Shown here: in pieces, positions 7,224 through 15,148 of the stretch
Numbering within the stretch: the first letter of the stretch is position 1
How the letters are laid out: every line of letters starts with the position of its first letter
Assembly (NCBI RefSeq): GCF_001282115.1
Contig: NZ_LJBR01000029.1
Coordinates: 1 to 64,000 of the forward strand
Direction: 5' to 3'
From: Streptomyces sp. NRRL B-24085
GTDB lineage: Bacteria; Actinomycetota; Actinomycetes; Streptomycetales; Streptomycetaceae
Length of the DNA stretch: 64,000 bases
The notes under the pieces: generated by a model
Told to the model about the DNA's origin: nothing
The model's input: only the letters and a program-made list of their open reading frames with translations
Databases searched by the model: none
Made by a program: the position numbers and the translations under genes

Positions 7224-9527
7224 ATGACCACCGCGCCCTGGCGTGACCCCGCCCTGACCGCCTCCGCCCGCGTCGACGACCTCCTCTCCCGGATGACCCT
7301 GGAGGAGAAGACCGCCCAGCTCTACGGCGTGTGGGTGGGCGCCAGCACGGACGGGGACGGAGTCGCCCCCCTCCAGCGCGAGATGACCGCCGACTACGAC
7401 TGGGACGAGCTGATCACCCGGGGCCTGGGCCAGCTCACCCGCCCCTTCGGCACCGCCCCCGTGGACCCGGCGCTGGGCGCGCAGGCACTGGCCCGCGCCC
7501 AGCGCCGTATCGCCGAGGCCGGCCGGTTCGGCATTCCGGCGCTCGCCCACGAGGAGTGCCTGGCCGGCTTCACCACCTGGCGGGCCACCGCCTATCCGGT
7601 ACCGCTCGCCTGGGGCGCGAGCTGGGACGCCGAGCTCGTCGAGGAGATGGCCGGCGCCATCGGCCGCGACCTGCGCGCGGTCGGCGTCCACCAGGGACTG
7701 GCCCCCGTCCTGGACGTCGTCCGCGACCCGCGCTGGGGACGGGTCGAGGAGACCATCGGCGAGGACCCGTACCTGGTGGGCACGATCGGCGCGGCCTACG
7801 TCCGCGGTCTGGAGTCGGCCGGGATCGTCGCCACGCTCAAGCACTTCGCCGGGTACGCCTCCTCGGCCGGCGCCCGCAACCTCGCGCCGGTGCGGGCGGG
7901 GGTGCGGGAGTTCGCCGACATCACCCTGCCGCCCTTCGAGTTCGCCCTGCGCGAGGGCGGGGCCCGCTCGGTGATGGCCGCGTACACCGACACCGACGGC
8001 GTCCCGGCCTCCGCCGATCCCGGCCTGCTGACCGAACTGCTGCGCGAGGAGTGGGGGTTCACCGGCACGGTGGTCGCCGACTACTTCGGCATCGGCTTCC
8101 TCCAGAGCCAGCACCGGATCGCCGGCACCGAGGCGGGCGCGGCGCACGCGGCCCTCGCGGCGGGCCTCGACGTCGAACTGCCCACCCTCAAGTGCTACGG
8201 CACCCCCCTGATCGACGCCGTCCGCGCGGGCGAGATCCCCGAGTCCCTGATCGACCGGGCGGCCCGCCGGGTCCTGCTCCAGAAGTGCGAGCTGGGCCTC
8301 CTGGACGAGGACTGGGACCCGGAGCCCACCGGGCGGATCGACCTCGACTCGACGGCGAACCGCGCCCTGGCCCGCCGCCTCGCCGAGGAGTCCGTGGTCC
8401 TCCTCGACAACCCGGACGGCCTGCTCCCGCTGGCCCCGGACACCCGGATCGCGGTCGTCGGCCCCCGCGCCGCCGACGCCCTCGCCATGCTGGGCTGCTA
8501 CTCCTTCCCCTCCCACGTCCTCACCCACCACCCCGACATCCCGATGGGCATCGAGATCCCCACGGTCCTGGAGGCGCTGCGCACCGAACTCCCCGACGCC
8601 AAGGTGACGTTCACCGAGGGCTGCGGGGTCGACGACCCGGACACCGCGGGCTTCGAGGAGGCGGTGGCCCGGACGGCCGAGGCGGACGTCTGCGTGGCGG
8701 TGCTCGGCGACCGGGCGGGCCTGTTCGGCCGGGGCACCTCGGGCGAGGGCTGCGATGTGACGGACCTCCGACTGCCCGGTGTGCAGGCGGAGTTGCTGGA
8801 CTCGCTGGTCGCGACCGGCGTCCCGGTGGTGCTGGTCCTGCTGACCGGCCGCCCCTACGCGCTCGGCCGCTGGGACGGCCGGCTCGGCGCGGTCGTCCAG
8901 GCGTTCTTCCCCGGCGAGGAGGGCGGCCCCGCGGTCGCGGGAGTGCTGTCGGGCCGGGTCAACCCCTCGGGCCGCCTCCCGGTGAGCGTGCCCCGGGTGC
9001 CCGGCGGCCAGCCGTGGACGTACCTCCAGCCGCCGCTCGGTCTCGCGGGCGAGGTCAGCAACCTGGACCCGACCCCGCTGTACGCCTTCGGACACGGGCG
9101 CTCCTACACGGAGTTCGTGTGGGAGGACTTCACGGACGGCGCGCCGGCGGAGATCGGCACGGACGGCACGTACGACGTGTCGGTGACCGTGCGCAACGCG
9201 GGGGGCCGGGCGGGCGCCGAGGTCGTGCAGCTGTATCTGCACGACCCGGTGGCCTCGGTGACCCGCCCGGACGTCCGGCTGATCGGCTACCGGCGGCTGG
9301 AGCTGGAGCCGGGCGAGTCCCGCCGGGCGACCTTCCGCTTCCACGCCGAACTGTCGGCCTTCACCGACCGCAGGGGCCGCCGCGTCGTCGAACCGGGCGA
9401 CCTGGAGCTGCGGTTGTCGGCGTCGAGCGCGGAGGTCCGGCACACGGCACGGCTGCGGCTGACGGGCCCGGCGCGGGAGCCGGGCCCGAACCGCCGCCTG
9501 CGCTGCGAGACGGAGGTGTCGGACTGA
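7224..9527 (+). CDS. Glycoside hydrolase family 3 (beta-xylosidase/beta-glucosidase type)
   Basis: A 767-aa cytoplasmic enzyme with no signal peptide. The ATG at 7224 follows CAGGAGTTAC, a good ribosome site. The N-terminal TIM barrel (about residues 20-330) contains NLAP-type and KHFAGY motifs and the nucleophile Asp286 in GTVVADYFGIG. The alpha/beta sandwich domain contains the likely acid/base Glu508 in RGTSGEGCDV. A fibronectin-III-like domain occupies about residues 620-740. Domain order and length match Streptomyces BxlA-type beta-xylosidases. Whether xylosides or glucosides are preferred cannot be decided from sequence. Likely controlled by the divergent LacI regulator. Confidence 0.88.
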   Translation: MTTAPWRDPALTASARVDDLLSRMTLEEKTAQLYGVWVGASTDGDGVAPLQREMTADYDWDELITRGLGQLTRPFGTAPVDPALGAQALARAQRRIAEAGRFGIPALAHEECLAGFTTWRATAYPVPLAWGASWDAELVEEMAGAIGRDLRAVGVHQGLAPVLDVVRDPRWGRVEETIGEDPYLVGTIGAAYVRGLESAGIVATLKHFAGYASSAGARNLAPVRAGVREFADITLPPFEFALREGGARSVMAAYTDTDGVPASADPGLLTELLREEWGFTGTVVADYFGIGFLQSQHRIAGTEAGAAHAALAAGLDVELPTLKCYGTPLIDAVRAGEIPESLIDRAARRVLLQKCELGLLDEDWDPEPTGRIDLDSTANRALARRLAEESVVLLDNPDGLLPLAPDTRIAVVGPRAADALAMLGCYSFPSHVLTHHPDIPMGIEIPTVLEALRTELPDAKVTFTEGCGVDDPDTAGFEEAVARTAEADVCVAVLGDRAGLFGRGTSGEGCDVTDLRLPGVQAELLDSLVATGVPVVLVLLTGRPYALGRWDGRLGAVVQAFFPGEEGGPAVAGVLSGRVNPSGRLPVSVPRVPGGQPWTYLQPPLGLAGEVSNLDPTPLYAFGHGRSYTEFVWEDFTDGAPAEIGTDGTYDVSVTVRNAGGRAGAEVVQLYLHDPVASVTRPDVRLIGYRRLELEPGESRRATFRFHAELSAFTDRRGRRVVEPGDLELRLSASSAEVRHTARLRLTGPAREPGPNRRLRCETEVSD

Positions 9528-9547
9528 GCCGGGTCCACACCCGGCTC
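9526..9547 (+). terminator. Terminator hairpin overlapping the GH3 stop codon
   Basis: GAGCCGGGT (9526-9534), loop CCAC, ACCCGGCTC (9539-9547). The stem begins within the TGA stop of the GH3 gene. The following DNA to 9755 contains no credible gene. Confidence 0.6.
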
Positions 9548-9755
9548 GGACCTCGCACCGACTCCTCGAAGCCCTCGGTGAATTCCGCCTCGGCATCAGG
9601 GAGTCCGGTGCGCAGCGCCTGAAGGACCGGGGGGACCGCGATGTCCCCCCGGATGCCGGGGCGAGCCCGATCCGCTCCGGCTCACCTCCGCCACCGCCTC
9701 GCACCGCCCGCGCGGCGAGACGAGGGTGCCGGATTGAGCCCGGGCCGTCGGCGGA

Positions 9756-10013
9756 TCAGTCCGTCGTGACCGACTCGAAGCGCCAGCGGTGCACCGCGCG
9801 GGCGACCAAGTCGTCGCCCGGCTCCGGCAGTTCGGGCAGGTCGGCGTCGTAGGCCGCGTCCCACCACGTGATGACGAGGACGCGGTCCTGCGGCGCCCGG
9901 AGCGTCTCCCGCCGCAGCGGCCGTACCGGAAGCTCCTGCCGACGGGCCCAGGCGAGCAGTTCCTCGCCGCGGCCCTCGGTCGCCCGGGCCTCCCACATCA
10001 GCGCGACCGTCAC
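9756..10013 (-). CDS. Small hypothetical protein coupled to tsaD
   Basis: An 85-aa protein whose GTG start overlaps the TGA stop of tsaD (GTGA), indicating translational coupling. It begins [24 protein letters not shown] and contains [10 protein letters not shown]. This pattern vaguely resembles small dimeric alpha-beta-barrel proteins (monooxygenase-like), but no family is confidently recognised. It is soluble, slightly acidic, and has no membrane segment. Position at the end of the tsaB-rimI-tsaD run is the only functional hint. Confidence 0.7.
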   Translation of the reverse strand: MTVALMWEARATEGRGEELLAWARRQELPVRPLRRETLRAPQDRVLVITWWDAAYDADLPELPEPGDDLVARAVHRWRFESVTTD

Positions 10014-11095
10014 GAGTAGAGGTTCTCCTTGCTGACCTCGTGCACGTGGTCGTGGCCCGGCACGTGCGGGTCGGTCACCGGCAGGGAGGAGTCGGCGGAG
10101 AGGTCCCAGGCGGAGGCGGGGCGGCCTCGGGCCACCATCTCCGCGCCGAGGGCGGCCACCATCGCGCCGTTGTCGGTGCACAGCTTGGGCCGCGGGACCC
10201 GCAGCCGGATCCCGGCGGCCTCGCAGCGCTCCTGGGCCAGGGCCCGCAGCCGGGAGTTGGCGGCCACACCGCCGCCGATCATCAGGTGGTCGACGCCCTC
10301 GTCCTTGCAGGCCCGCACGGCCTTGCGGGTCAGCACGTCCACGACCGCCTCCTGGAAGGAGGCCGCCACGTCCCGCACCGGCACCTCCTCCCCCGCGGCC
10401 CGCTTGGCCTCGATCCAGCGGGCGACCGCCGTCTTCAGACCGGAGAAGGAGAAGTCGTACGCCGGGTCGCGCGGCCCGGTCAGGCCGCGCGGGAAGGAGA
10501 TCGCGTCCGGGTCGCCCTCGCGCGCGTACCGGTCGATGACCGGGCCGCCCGGGAAGCCGAGGTTCAGCACCCGGGCGATCTTGTCGAAGGCCTCGCCGGC
10601 CGCGTCGTCGATGGTCGCGCCCATGGGACGGACGTCGGAGGTGATGTCCGAGGACAGCAGCAGCGAGGAGTGGCCGCCGGACACCAGCAGCGCCATCGTC
10701 GGCTCGGGCAGCGCCCCGTGCTCCAGCTGGTCGACGCAGATGTGGGAGGCGAGGTGGTTGACGCCGTAGAGGGGCTTGCCGAGGGCGTAGGCGTACGCCT
10801 TCGCGGCGGACACCCCGACGAGGAGGGCACCGGCGAGTCCGGGACCGGCGGTGACGGCGATGCCGTCGAGGTCACGGGCGCTGACCCCGGCCTCCTTCAG
10901 CGCGCGGTCGATGGTGGGGACCATGGCCTCCAGGTGCGCCCGGCTCGCGACCTCCGGCACCACACCGCCGAACCGGGCGTGCTCGTCGACGCTGGACGCG
11001 ATGGCGTCGGCCAGCAGGGTGGTCCCCCGGACGATGCCGACGCCGGTCTCGTCACAGGAGGTCTCGATACCCAGGACAAGCGGTTCATCAGCCAT
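10010..11095 (-). CDS. tsaD: tRNA N6-adenosine threonylcarbamoyltransferase TsaD
   Basis: A 361-aa Kae1/Gcp-family ATPase-fold enzyme. It transfers threonylcarbamoyl from TC-AMP to A37 of ANN-decoding tRNAs, working with TsaB and TsaE. Visible signatures are [15 protein letters not shown] at the N-terminus, the metal-binding HxxxH in [27 protein letters not shown] and CTDNGAMVA. The ATG overlaps the 3' end of rimI by 8 bp. The gene belongs to the leftward run tsaB-rimI-tsaD-small ORF. Confidence 0.97.
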   Translation of the reverse strand: MADEPLVLGIETSCDETGVGIVRGTTLLADAIASSVDEHARFGGVVPEVASRAHLEAMVPTIDRALKEAGVSARDLDGIAVTAGPGLAGALLVGVSAAKAYAYALGKPLYGVNHLASHICVDQLEHGALPEPTMALLVSGGHSSLLLSSDITSDVRPMGATIDDAAGEAFDKIARVLNLGFPGGPVIDRYAREGDPDAISFPRGLTGPRDPAYDFSFSGLKTAVARWIEAKRAAGEEVPVRDVAASFQEAVVDVLTRKAVRACKDEGVDHLMIGGGVAANSRLRALAQERCEAAGIRLRVPRPKLCTDNGAMVAALGAEMVARGRPASAWDLSADSSLPVTDPHVPGHDHVHEVSKENLYS

Positions 11096-11618
11096 TGATC
11101 TCAGTTCCTCGTTCGGATGCCGAACCCGCGGCGGAGCCGCTGTCGGATGCAGTGGTCAGTCGCATGACCAGGGCGTCCACGTTGCCCGGCTGGTAGTAGC
11201 CGCGCCGGAAGCCGATGGCCTCGAAGCCGAAGCGCTCGTAGAGCTTCTGGGCGCGGATGTTGTCGATCCGGCACTCCAGCATCACTTCGGCGCACTCGAA
11301 GGCGGTCGCGGCCCGCAGCAGCTCGGTCAGCAGCGTCGCCCCGAGTCCGGTCCCCCAGTGGTCGCGGGCGACGGCGATGGTCTGGACGTCGGCCAGCTCG
11401 CCGGCGGAGGCGAGCCCGGCGTAGCCGACGATCCGCCCGCCGTCCTCGGCCACCACGTACCGCCGGGTGGCCTCGGGCCCCCGGGAGTGCGCGAGTTCGG
11501 ACCAGAACATGCCCCGGGACCAGGCGTCCTCCGGGAAGAGGTCCTTCTCCAGCTCCAGGACGGGGTCGATGTCCCACCACCGCATCTCGCGCAGCACAGG
11601 AATCCGGGGTGTGGTCAC
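11088..11618 (-). CDS. rimI: Ribosomal protein S18-alanine N-acetyltransferase RimI
   Basis: A 176-aa GNAT protein. The GTG start overlaps the TGA of tsaB (GTGA). The acetyl-CoA loop is [17 protein letters not shown] (about residues 80-97), followed by [27 protein letters not shown], the RimI-type motif B. It N-acetylates ribosomal protein S18 or other N-terminal alanines. A hydrophilic Ser/Ala/Glu tail of about 20 residues follows the fold. Location between tsaB and tsaD is conserved in many bacteria. Confidence 0.93.
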   Translation of the reverse strand: MTTPRIPVLREMRWWDIDPVLELEKDLFPEDAWSRGMFWSELAHSRGPEATRRYVVAEDGGRIVGYAGLASAGELADVQTIAVARDHWGTGLGATLLTELLRAATAFECAEVMLECRIDNIRAQKLYERFGFEAIGFRRGYYQPGNVDALVMRLTTASDSGSAAGSASERGTEING

Positions 11619-12268
11619 TTGGGGGTGACCACCTTGTAGTTCTTGGGGACCTGCGCGTCGGGCCGCCGCAGGTACAGCGGGCGCGGGGCGGGCAGTTCCT
11701 CCCCGGCCCCGATCCGCTCGGCGGCGAGCGCGGCGAGCGCGGCGGCCGACACGTGCTCGGGTGCGCGGGCGTCGGGGAAGGTGTCCGGGTAGAGCAGCGC
11801 CCCGGCTCCGACCGCGGGCATCCCCTGGACCCGCTCGGCGATGTCGGCGGGCCGGTCGACCGCGGGATCGCCCACGCGGGTGCGGGGGTCGGAGTAGGCG
11901 GCCCAGTAGACCTCCTTGCGCCGCGCGTCGGTGGCCACGACGAAGGGGCCCTCGACGTCGGCCGAGTAGGCGAGTCCGTCCAGGGTGCACACGCCGTGCA
12001 CGGGGATGCCGAGCGCGAGTCCGAAGGTGTCGGCGGTCATGAGCCCGACGCGCAGCCCGGTGTAGGGCCCGGGGCCGATTCCCACGACGATCCCGGTGAC
12101 CGCGTCCAGCTTCACCCCCGCGTCCGCGAGCACCCGGTCGACGGCCGGCAACAAGAGCTCCCCGTGCCGTCGGGCGTCCACCTGGCTGAACGAGGCGGCG
12201 ACGTCCCGCCCGTCGTGCAGGGCGACGGTGACGGCGGGGGTGGCGGTATCCAGAGCGAGCAAGAGCAC
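11615..12268 (-). CDS. tsaB: tRNA threonylcarbamoyladenosine biosynthesis protein TsaB
   Basis: A 217-aa ASKHA-fold paralogue of TsaD that scaffolds the t6A complex. It begins MLLLALDTATPAVTVALHDG and contains GIVVGIGPGPYTGLRVGLMTADTF, the standard TsaB signature. It lacks the HxxxH metal site of TsaD, as expected. It is the first gene of the leftward tsaB-rimI-tsaD unit. A divergent gene starts 191 bp away. Confidence 0.95.
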   Translation of the reverse strand: MLLLALDTATPAVTVALHDGRDVAASFSQVDARRHGELLLPAVDRVLADAGVKLDAVTGIVVGIGPGPYTGLRVGLMTADTFGLALGIPVHGVCTLDGLAYSADVEGPFVVATDARRKEVYWAAYSDPRTRVGDPAVDRPADIAERVQGMPAVGAGALLYPDTFPDARAPEHVSAAALAALAAERIGAGEELPAPRPLYLRRPDAQVPKNYKVVTPK

Positions 12269-12459
12269 GCAAACAGCCTACGGCTCCGGGAGGACCTGGG
12301 TGGCCGCAGGCCGCCAGAGGCACTCGCGGGTGTACCGCTGCGGCACCCGGCTCCGCCGCTCGGGCGCTGCGGGGCACTGCCGGGCGCGACGGCGCGGAAC
12401 GCGCCCGGCGAGCTGCTACGGTCGCCACAAATCAGGACCAAGCACTCCAGGGGTGACCG

Positions 12460-13008
12460 GTGGCAACCAGCAACGCGGCGTTCGTGACCGCCCTCACCGC
12501 GGCGGCCCTCGCGACGGTCGGCTTCCTCGCCTACCAGGCCTCCGCGACGGTTCCCGCCAGGCCCCACGCAGGCGGCGCCCCGGCGGCCGTCGCCTCGAAG
12601 GCCCCCCGCGACGAGCGGGACCCCACCGCCCTGCCGGCGGGCTCGGGCGCGGGCGAACGAGTGGTGTACTCCCTGGACGACAACCGGGTCTGGCTGGTCG
12701 GCGCCGGCGAGAGGGTGATCCGCACCTTCGCGGTCGTCCCCGGCACCATCGACCCCGCCCCGGGCGTCTACGCGGTCACCTCCCGCTCGAACTCCGTGAC
12801 CGGCACCGACGGCACGCCCATCGAGCACGTGGTCCGCTTCACCAGCGTGGACGGTGTGGCGATCGGCTTCAGCGCGGCCGTGGAGAAGGCGGGGTCCGCC
12901 GCCCCCATGACCACGGTGCCGACGGGCGGCATCCGGGAGTCCCGGGAGGACGGCGACGCGATGTGGGACTTCGCGACGATCGGGGCGAAGGTCGCGGTGA
13001 TCCACTGA
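12460..13008 (+). CDS. Exported protein with a degenerate L,D-transpeptidase (YkuD-like) domain
   Basis: A 182-aa protein with an N-terminal hydrophobic segment (about residues 7-28) acting as signal peptide or anchor. After an Ala/Pro-rich linker come VVYSLDDNRVWLVGAGERVIRTF and PGVYAVTSRSN, resembling the first strands of YkuD domains. The C-terminal TGGIRESREDGDAMWDF then aligns with the catalytic SHGCVRMSNEDA region. The catalytic Cys and the paired His and Gly are replaced, so transpeptidation is not expected. A non-catalytic peptidoglycan-binding or regulatory role is inferred. It lies in a rightward island inside the leftward t6A cluster. Confidence 0.7.
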   Translation: MATSNAAFVTALTAAALATVGFLAYQASATVPARPHAGGAPAAVASKAPRDERDPTALPAGSGAGERVVYSLDDNRVWLVGAGERVIRTFAVVPGTIDPAPGVYAVTSRSNSVTGTDGTPIEHVVRFTSVDGVAIGFSAAVEKAGSAAPMTTVPTGGIRESREDGDAMWDFATIGAKVAVIH

Positions 13009-13015
13009 GGCCGGC

Positions 13016-13189
13016 TCAGGCCGCCTTCGGGCGCTCGGCGCCGGCCGCCCGCGCGGTCCCCGGATCGGGCACCCGCGGCGGTGTGGAGACGGCTTCCGCC
13101 GCCGCGCAGGACGCCAGCAGATCACGCATGGACACACCGCCGACGAGCGCGTACGGCTGCGGCTGGGGCCGGTTCTCGGTGGCCGACAT
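13016..13189 (-). CDS. 57-aa microprotein behind an iron-box-like palindrome
   Basis: ATG at 13187-13189 is preceded by AGGAGGCGTCC, a perfect Shine-Dalgarno. The ORF encodes 57 residues starting MSATENRPQPQPYALVGGVS, then MRDLLASCAAAEAVSTPP, and ends in an Ala/Pro/Arg tail. There is no signal peptide or membrane segment; a single Cys sits near residue 28. G+C bias at third positions and the strong ribosome site support translation. No family is recognised. Its stop is 8 bp beyond the stop of the convergent YkuD-like gene. Confidence 0.6.
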   Translation of the reverse strand: MSATENRPQPQPYALVGGVSMRDLLASCAAAEAVSTPPRVPDPGTARAAGAERPKAA

Positions 13190-13216
13190 GGACGCCTCCT
13201 GAAGTTCGGGGGCGGC

Positions 13217-13238
13217 GTAGTTAGGTACACCTAACTAC
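13217..13238. promoter_or_regulatory. Iron-box-like palindrome (DmdR/IdeR type?)
   Basis: GTAGTTAGGT (13217-13226), AC, ACCTAACTAC (13229-13238): perfect 10-bp arms. The core TTAGGT..ACCTAA matches the half-sites of the actinobacterial DtxR/IdeR/DmdR iron box, but the spacing is shorter than the 19-bp consensus. It lies 28 bp upstream of the 57-aa ORF start. Confidence 0.5.
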
Positions 13239-13344
13239 GAGCTGGGTACCATGTGACCACGCACAGGACATCCAATGCAATATCTTGCCGACTGATTGTC
13301 GGAACGTTCACCGAAAACGCCCCCGGGAGGACGCGCCGGACCCC

Positions 13345-13851
13345 TCAGGCCGTGAGCACGCTGAGGTCGGCCGCGGCCCACCGCTCCCCGAGCGGAGTCA
13401 GCGTCACGTGCCGCACCTCGTCGGTCGTGTCCCCGACCGCCCGGTGGATCCGCACCTGGAGCCGGTCGTCGGTCAGTTCCTCGACCTTGCCCTCGCCCCA
13501 CTCCACGACGATCACCGACTCCGGCAGCGAGACGTCGAGATCGAGGTCCTCCATCTCGTCGAGCCCGCCGCCCAGGCGGTACGCATCCACGTGGACGAGG
13601 GGCGGTCCGTCCCCCAGGGACGGGTGCACGCGGGCGATCACGAAGGTCGGCGAGGTGACGGCCCCCCGCACCCCGAGCCCCTCACCGAGTCCGCGGGTCA
13701 GCGTCGTCTTGCCCGCGCCGAGCTCCCCGCTGAGCATCACGAGGTCCCCGGCGCGCAGCAGCTTGGCGAGCTTCAGGCCCAGCTCGCGCATCTGCTCGGG
13801 GGAGGTGACGGTCAGCTCGGTCTCAACCGGGTTGCGCGGTACTGCTTCCAT
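13345..13851 (-). CDS. tsaE: tRNA threonylcarbamoyladenosine ATPase TsaE
   Basis: A 168-aa P-loop ATPase from the ATG at 13851; a TTG at 13860 is an alternative. The Walker A motif is SGELGAGKTTLTRGLGEGLG, followed by SPTFVIARVHP and the Walker B region HVDAYRLGG. It drives turnover of the TsaBD complex in t6A synthesis. The start lies inside the 3' end of the alpha/beta hydrolase gene (29-bp overlap). A Streptomyces-type C-terminus extends about 15 residues beyond the core. Confidence 0.95.
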   Translation of the reverse strand: MEAVPRNPVETELTVTSPEQMRELGLKLAKLLRAGDLVMLSGELGAGKTTLTRGLGEGLGVRGAVTSPTFVIARVHPSLGDGPPLVHVDAYRLGGGLDEMEDLDLDVSLPESVIVVEWGEGKVEELTDDRLQVRIHRAVGDTTDEVRHVTLTPLGERWAAADLSVLTA

Positions 13852-15076
13852 AACCGCCAACGGTAGCCCCTGCGGGCACCGCTCCCGCGCGGGTGAGGAG
13901 GTCGGCGAGGCGGTCGGTGACCACTTCCGGGTGCTCCAGCATGACGAGGTGCCCGGCGTCCGGGACCAGCACCAGCTCCGCCTCCGGCAGCAGGGAGGCG
14001 ATCGCCTCGCTGTGCTCGCTGGGCGTCACCATGTCGCCCACCCCGGCGAGGACGAGCACCGGCTTGTCCGCGAAGTGGGCGAGGGCGGCGGTCTTGTCGT
14101 GGTTGTCGAACGCCGGGTAGTACTCGGCGACCACGTCGATCGGGGTGCTCTCGATCATCCGCTCGGCGAAGCGGACGATGGCCGGGTCGACGTCCCGGGA
14201 GGCGAAGGAGTACCGCTTGATGATCCCGGCGAACAGGTCGGCGGTGGCCCGCCGCCCCTTCTCCACCAGGTCGGCCCGCTGCCCCAGCGCCTTGAGAACG
14301 CCCGGCAGCACCCGCCGCACGGCGTTGACGCCGGCCACCGGAAGCCCGAAGTTGACCTCGCCGAGCCGCCCGGACGACGTCCCGACCAGGGCCACCGCGA
14401 CCACCCGGTCACGGATCAGCTCGGGGTACCGGTCGGCCAGTGCCATGACGGTCATCCCGCCCATGGAGTGCCCGACGAGCACGATCGGCCCCTGCGGCAC
14501 GGCCGCGTCGATGACGGCCTTCAGGTCCTGCCCGAGCTGGTCGATGTCGACCGGCACCCCGTCCTGCACCTGCCGCACCCCCCGCCCGGACCGCCCGTGG
14601 CTGCGCTGGTCCCAGTGCACGGTCCGTACGACACCCCGGAGCGCCGCGCGCTGGAAGTGCCAGGAGTCCTGGCTGAGGCAGTAGCCGTGGCTGAAGACGA
14701 CGGTGACGGGGGCCGGGGTCTTGCGTCCGAACAGCCGGCGCCGGCGCGGCGACAGCGCGGGCCCGGCCTCCGGGTCGAGGTCGTCGACCTCGTAGTACAG
14801 CTCGGTGCCGTCCTCGGCGTACGCCTTGCCCGGGGTGCCCCGCAGTGCGCCGTACGGCCCGGTCGAGTCGAGGGCGAGCCGCGCCCGCTGCCGCATCCCG
14901 CGTCCGACGGTGAGCCGTTCGAGGGCCACGCCCGCCGCGGCGCCCGCGGCGATCACGCCTATCGCGGCGCCGGCGATCCCGGTCGCCCGGCGCCAGCCCG
15001 CGCCCGCCCCCGCCGCGGAGGCGAGGGCCACCGACGCGGCGGCGTCGACGACGGCCTCCGCACTGCTCTCGCTCAC
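13823..15076 (-). CDS. Alpha/beta hydrolase with N-terminal membrane segment
   Basis: A 417-aa protein. The GTG start follows AGGAGCGGTAC. Residues 8-55 are Ala/Gly-rich and hydrophobic, a likely membrane anchor. The catalytic fold shows an oxyanion motif FSHGYCLSQDSWHFQ, the nucleophile elbow LVGHSMGGMT (Ser), the acid in LVLAGVGDMVTPSEH and the His in PDAGHLVMLEHPE, so the triad is complete. Substrate is unknown; lipid or ester hydrolysis is typical. The gene lies between alr and tsaE, an arrangement I recall from other actinomycetes, and overlaps tsaE. Confidence 0.88.
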   Translation of the reverse strand: MSESSAEAVVDAAASVALASAAGAGAGWRRATGIAGAAIGVIAAGAAAGVALERLTVGRGMRQRARLALDSTGPYGALRGTPGKAYAEDGTELYYEVDDLDPEAGPALSPRRRRLFGRKTPAPVTVVFSHGYCLSQDSWHFQRAALRGVVRTVHWDQRSHGRSGRGVRQVQDGVPVDIDQLGQDLKAVIDAAVPQGPIVLVGHSMGGMTVMALADRYPELIRDRVVAVALVGTSSGRLGEVNFGLPVAGVNAVRRVLPGVLKALGQRADLVEKGRRATADLFAGIIKRYSFASRDVDPAIVRFAERMIESTPIDVVAEYYPAFDNHDKTAALAHFADKPVLVLAGVGDMVTPSEHSEAIASLLPEAELVLVPDAGHLVMLEHPEVVTDRLADLLTRAGAVPAGATVGGYGSSTAQPG

Positions 15077-15148
15077 GTACCGCTCCTGTTCACTGGGTCG
15101 GGTGATACCGGTGTCGCGGGCCTGGCCGCACTGACGCGCACTGTGCGC

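Noticed and set aside
7143..9704. 853-codon leftward frame over the GH3 gene
   Set aside because: Antisense shadow; the GH3 frame has all catalytic motifs and a good start and terminator.
9528..9755. Possible gene remnant between GH3 and the small ORF
   Set aside because: No frame with codon bias, start and ribosome site; only the GH3 terminator is supported.
11088..12428. Extended N-terminus on rimI
   Set aside because: The region upstream of 11618 is an Arg/Ala shadow of tsaB; the GTGA overlap gives the natural start.
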